DNA of 8,557 nucleotides, taken from positions 1 to 8,557 of the forward strand of contig CANRAI010000050.1 of the NCBI GenBank assembly GCA_947628555.1, in the 5' to 3' direction. The notes under the pieces were generated by a model that saw only the letters and a program-made list of their open reading frames with translations, made no database searches and was not told the origin of the DNA. Below, one piece after another: positions 6,876-8,557 of this stretch. Both the position numbers and the translations under genes were made by a program. The stretch is from an uncultured Clostridia bacterium. GTDB lineage: Bacteria; Bacillota; Clostridia; Christensenellales; Borkfalkiaceae. Position 1 is the stretch's first letter, and every line of letters begins with the position of its first letter.

Positions 6876-7433
6876 TTAACACTCCGTGTAATATGATTTA
6901 TGCAACTTGTTCTTTGCGCGGTTCAAAGCGTTATCCACGCTCTTTGCGTTCTTATCCAGAGCGACCGCGATTTCCGATGCCGAAAGTCCGTCCAGATACA
7001 TTACTGTCGCCTTAAATTCCAACGACGAAAGAATTTTGGATATCTTCTGCAAAAATTCGCTTCTCTGCTCCCGGCGGATAAGCTCGTCCTCGGGGTCGTT
7101 GGGCGAATTAACGTCCGATATCTCCACAATGGGCACGAAATTGTTAAGCGCCCTGTTCTTTGCGCCCGTATTCTTTTTTACGACGTCCAGAACGGCGTTG
7201 CGCATACACCTGTATGCGTATGTCGTAAAGTTTGCGCCGTTGTCGGGCGAAAAACAGTTAATCGCCGAATATAGCCCCACCATCGCTTCCTGGAACAAAT
7301 CCTCGGCTGTGCCACCGCTTATGAAAAACCCGGCGGAAATCGACTTCGCCATGGGCATATATTTTTTTAAAAGCTCGTTTTCGGCGTCCTTGTCGCCGTC
7401 GCGCGCCTTTAAAATCAGCCGTTCGTCGTCCAT
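6876..7433 (-). CDS. sigH: RNA polymerase sigma factor, SigH (Spo0H)-like
   Basis: A 185-residue sigma-70 family factor. SigH directs early stationary-phase and sporulation-entry transcription in Bacillus and Clostridia. Region 2 spans about 5-90 with core-binding EDLFQEAMVGLYSAI (44-58) and NFTTYAYRCMRNAV (68-81). Region 4 spans about 128-182; LSSLEFKATVMYLDGLSASE and KSVDNALNRAKNKL closely resemble the B. subtilis SigH C-terminus, including the KS(I/V)DNAL.R.K.KL recognition helix. It is shorter than B. subtilis SigH (218) mainly at the N-terminus and in the linker. The ATG at 7433 has GAGG about 9-10 nt upstream and overlaps rlmB by 19 bp. The position after rlmB matches the conserved mrnC-rlmB-(yacP)-sigH order, which favours SigH over another alternative factor. 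Confidence 0.88.
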   Translation of the reverse strand: MDDERLILKARDGDKDAENELLKKYMPMAKSISAGFFISGGTAEDLFQEAMVGLYSAINCFSPDNGANFTTYAYRCMRNAVLDVVKKNTGAKNRALNNFVPIVEISDVNSPNDPEDELIRREQRSEFLQKISKILSSLEFKATVMYLDGLSASEIAVALDKNAKSVDNALNRAKNKLHKSYYTEC

Positions 7434-8134
7434 CTTCTTATTACCTCATACGCGGCAATCCCCAAAGCGACAGAGGCGTTAAGGGAATTGACCTTGCCTT
7501 TCAGGGGCAGAGAAACCGTGAAATCGCACTTTTCGCGCGTAAGACGCTTAACCCCGCTATCCTCGCCGCCGATAACAAGCGCAGTTTTGCCGGAAAGTTC
7601 GGTTTTATATATGTCCTGACCGTTTGCTTCGAGAGCGTATATCCAAAAGCCCGCCTTCTTCAAATCGTCTATAACCCTGTTTACCGAATTGACCTTGGCC
7701 ACTTTTATATGGTTAGCCGCGCCCGCGGAAATCCTTATTACCGCTTCCGTAACGCTTGCAGAATTGTTGAACGGGATTATAACTCCCTCCGCGCCAGCGC
7801 ACTCCGCCACCCTTATTATAGAGCCGAGGTTATGCACGTCCTCTATTCCGTCGCAAATAACGACAAGCGCGTTGTCCTTATCCGTTGAAATAATTTCTTC
7901 GACCGCAGAATATTCGTAATCGGTCGTAAACGCTATTACGCCCTGATGCCTGCCCTCGGGGCTTTCCTTGTTGAGAACCCGCCTGTCAACGAATTGCACG
8001 CGGATATTCTTTTTGCGCGCTTCGGCAAATATCTTGTTCAGGCTGCCCTGCGGATTTTTTTCAATTAGCAGTTTATCTATATTTTTATCCGTTTTCAACA
8101 GCTCCGAAACGGCGTTTCTGCCCTCTGTTTTCAT
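7415..8134 (-). CDS. rlmB: 23S rRNA (guanosine-2'-O-)-methyltransferase RlmB-type, SpoU/TrmH family
   Basis: A 239-residue SPOUT methyltransferase. RlmB transfers a methyl group from SAM to a ribose 2'-O of 23S rRNA (Gm2251 in E. coli). The N-terminal L30e-like substrate-binding domain (about 1-75) starts with the typical EGRNAVSELL and ends with GRHQGVIAF. The knotted catalytic domain has motif 1 DGIEDVHNLGSIIRVAECAG (95-114), motif 2 LVIGGEDSGVKRL (186-198) and motif 3 SLPLKGKVNSLNASVALGI (208-226). GGAGG with 7-nt spacing precedes the ATG, and the gene overlaps the mrnC stop by 4 bp (ATGA). The exact target nucleotide is not provable here because Firmicutes RlmB/TrmH-like proteins vary. 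Confidence 0.92.
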   Translation of the reverse strand: MKTEGRNAVSELLKTDKNIDKLLIEKNPQGSLNKIFAEARKKNIRVQFVDRRVLNKESPEGRHQGVIAFTTDYEYSAVEEIISTDKDNALVVICDGIEDVHNLGSIIRVAECAGAEGVIIPFNNSASVTEAVIRISAGAANHIKVAKVNSVNRVIDDLKKAGFWIYALEANGQDIYKTELSGKTALVIGGEDSGVKRLTREKCDFTVSLPLKGKVNSLNASVALGIAAYEVIRRWTTNG

Positions 8135-8523
8135 TTTTTATCCTCCAAAAGGAATAAAAGGCGTTCGTTCTGCCCCGTAAGGTAAAGCCAGCCGAAAACC
8201 GCTTCCAAGCCCGTGGAATTGTTGTACTCAAAAAGGTCGGCGTTCTTGCTGTGCGAAGGCTTTTTGGCGTTGCGGCCGCGCATAAAAATCGCCCTTTCTT
8301 CCGCGGTGAAAAGCCCCTCCTTTTCGCGGAGCAGACCGTTCTGGCCGTGCGCGGACACCTTCTCGCAGCTCAGTTTTTGCAGAACCGCGGGCGGATAATC
8401 GGCTTCCAGCGTAAGCTTATGGCGCACGTACAGCGAATACACTGCGTCCCCCGCGAACGCGAGAGTTACGGGGTTTAAATTGTTTGCCTGCGCAATCGTA
8501 AGCGGACGGAAAAATTCAAACAT
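8131..8523 (-). CDS. mrnC: Mini-ribonuclease III
   Basis: A 130-residue Mini-III, an RNase III-type catalytic domain without the double-stranded RNA-binding domain, which in B. subtilis trims the ends of 23S rRNA precursor with help from L3. The family marks are LAFAGDAVYSLYVRH (21-35) with catalytic Asp26, the MRGRNAK motif (81-87), HSKNAD (91-96) and STGLEAVFGWLYL (103-115) with catalytic Glu107. Length is close to the family norm (about 140). The ATG at 8523 has only a poor, very close AGG upstream, but the N-terminal length fits the family. It overlaps rlmB by 4 bp. The gene upstream is outside the window; the last 18 bases could hold the end of a reading frame stopping at TAA 8540-8542. 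Confidence 0.95.
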   Translation of the reverse strand: MFEFFRPLTIAQANNLNPVTLAFAGDAVYSLYVRHKLTLEADYPPAVLQKLSCEKVSAHGQNGLLREKEGLFTAEERAIFMRGRNAKKPSHSKNADLFEYNNSTGLEAVFGWLYLTGQNERLLFLLEDKK

Positions 8524-8532
8524 ACCTATTCA

Positions 8533-8546
8533 ATTATAATTATAAT
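8533..8546 (-). promoter_or_regulatory. AT palindrome with two TATAAT boxes upstream of mrnC
   Basis: A perfect 14-bp palindrome made of two TATAAT-like hexamers in tandem lies 9-23 bases before the mrnC start. Either hexamer could be a -10 box, but the matching -35 would fall at or beyond the window edge, and the resulting leader would be only a few bases long. It is reported as a possible promoter only. Confidence 0.3.
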
Positions 8547-8557
8547 ACTTCGTCATA

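Noticed and set aside
6335..7015. 226-codon open frame on the plus strand
   Set aside because: Antisense to dnaX and the sigH-like gene, both confidently identified; the translated product is Arg/His/Tyr-rich and resembles no family I know.
7173..7179. In-frame A AAA AAG in the sigH-like gene as a frameshift site
   Set aside because: A -1 slip would add about ten residues and destroy region 4, leaving no useful product; treated as chance and used as a control for the dnaX case.
8540..8557. Possible tail of an upstream gene (YDEVL then TAA)
   Set aside because: Only five codons are visible, too little to call a gene, though an upstream gene in this position would be expected.

Overview
All recognisable genes lie on the minus strand, so the window reads biologically from 8557 down to 1. 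The gene set (Mini-ribonuclease III, a SigH-type sigma factor, YabP, YabQ, DivIC-like protein) points to a Gram-positive, low-GC-lineage bacterium (Firmicutes, probably a Clostridia member) of mid GC content. SigH together with YabP/YabQ suggests an endospore-forming lineage. A gut-type uncultured Clostridia group is my guess from protein style only. This is core chromosome: I see no insertion sequence, phage gene, tRNA, rRNA or CRISPR array.

Layout in transcription order. (1) 8523-7415: mrnC and rlmB, two rRNA maturation genes joined by an ATGA overlap. (2) 7433-6876: a SigH-like sigma factor overlapping rlmB by 19 bp. (3) 6874-4154: dnaX, ybaB and recR, a DNA replication/repair trio starting one base after the sigma-factor stop. 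(4) 4137-3148: a divergent glycerol-3-phosphate dehydrogenase (gpsA-like) 16 bp after recR. Genes 1 to 4 have no gap longer than 16 bp and look like one long operon. (5) 3063-1234: typA/bipA, preceded by an 84-bp gap with a credible vegetative promoter and followed by a hairpin terminator. (6) 1143-1: yabP, yabQ, a DivIC/FtsB-like gene and the first 101 codons of a Ppx/GppA phosphatase, again tightly packed with overlaps.

The first operon mixes ribosome maturation, sporulation entry control, clamp-loader synthesis, recombination repair and phospholipid precursor synthesis. The last cluster joins spore-coat/cortex assembly genes to a cell-division gene and a (p)ppGpp/polyphosphate phosphatase. 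No intergenic stretch exceeds 90 bp.

No wholly new system is visible. The observations most worth checking are an in-frame A AAA AAG heptamer in dnaX placed just after the ATPase/collar region with a -1 frame stop two codons on (a possible tau/gamma-type frameshift), the joining of the rlmB-sigH block directly to dnaX-recR without yacP, and the divergent gpsA-like gene.
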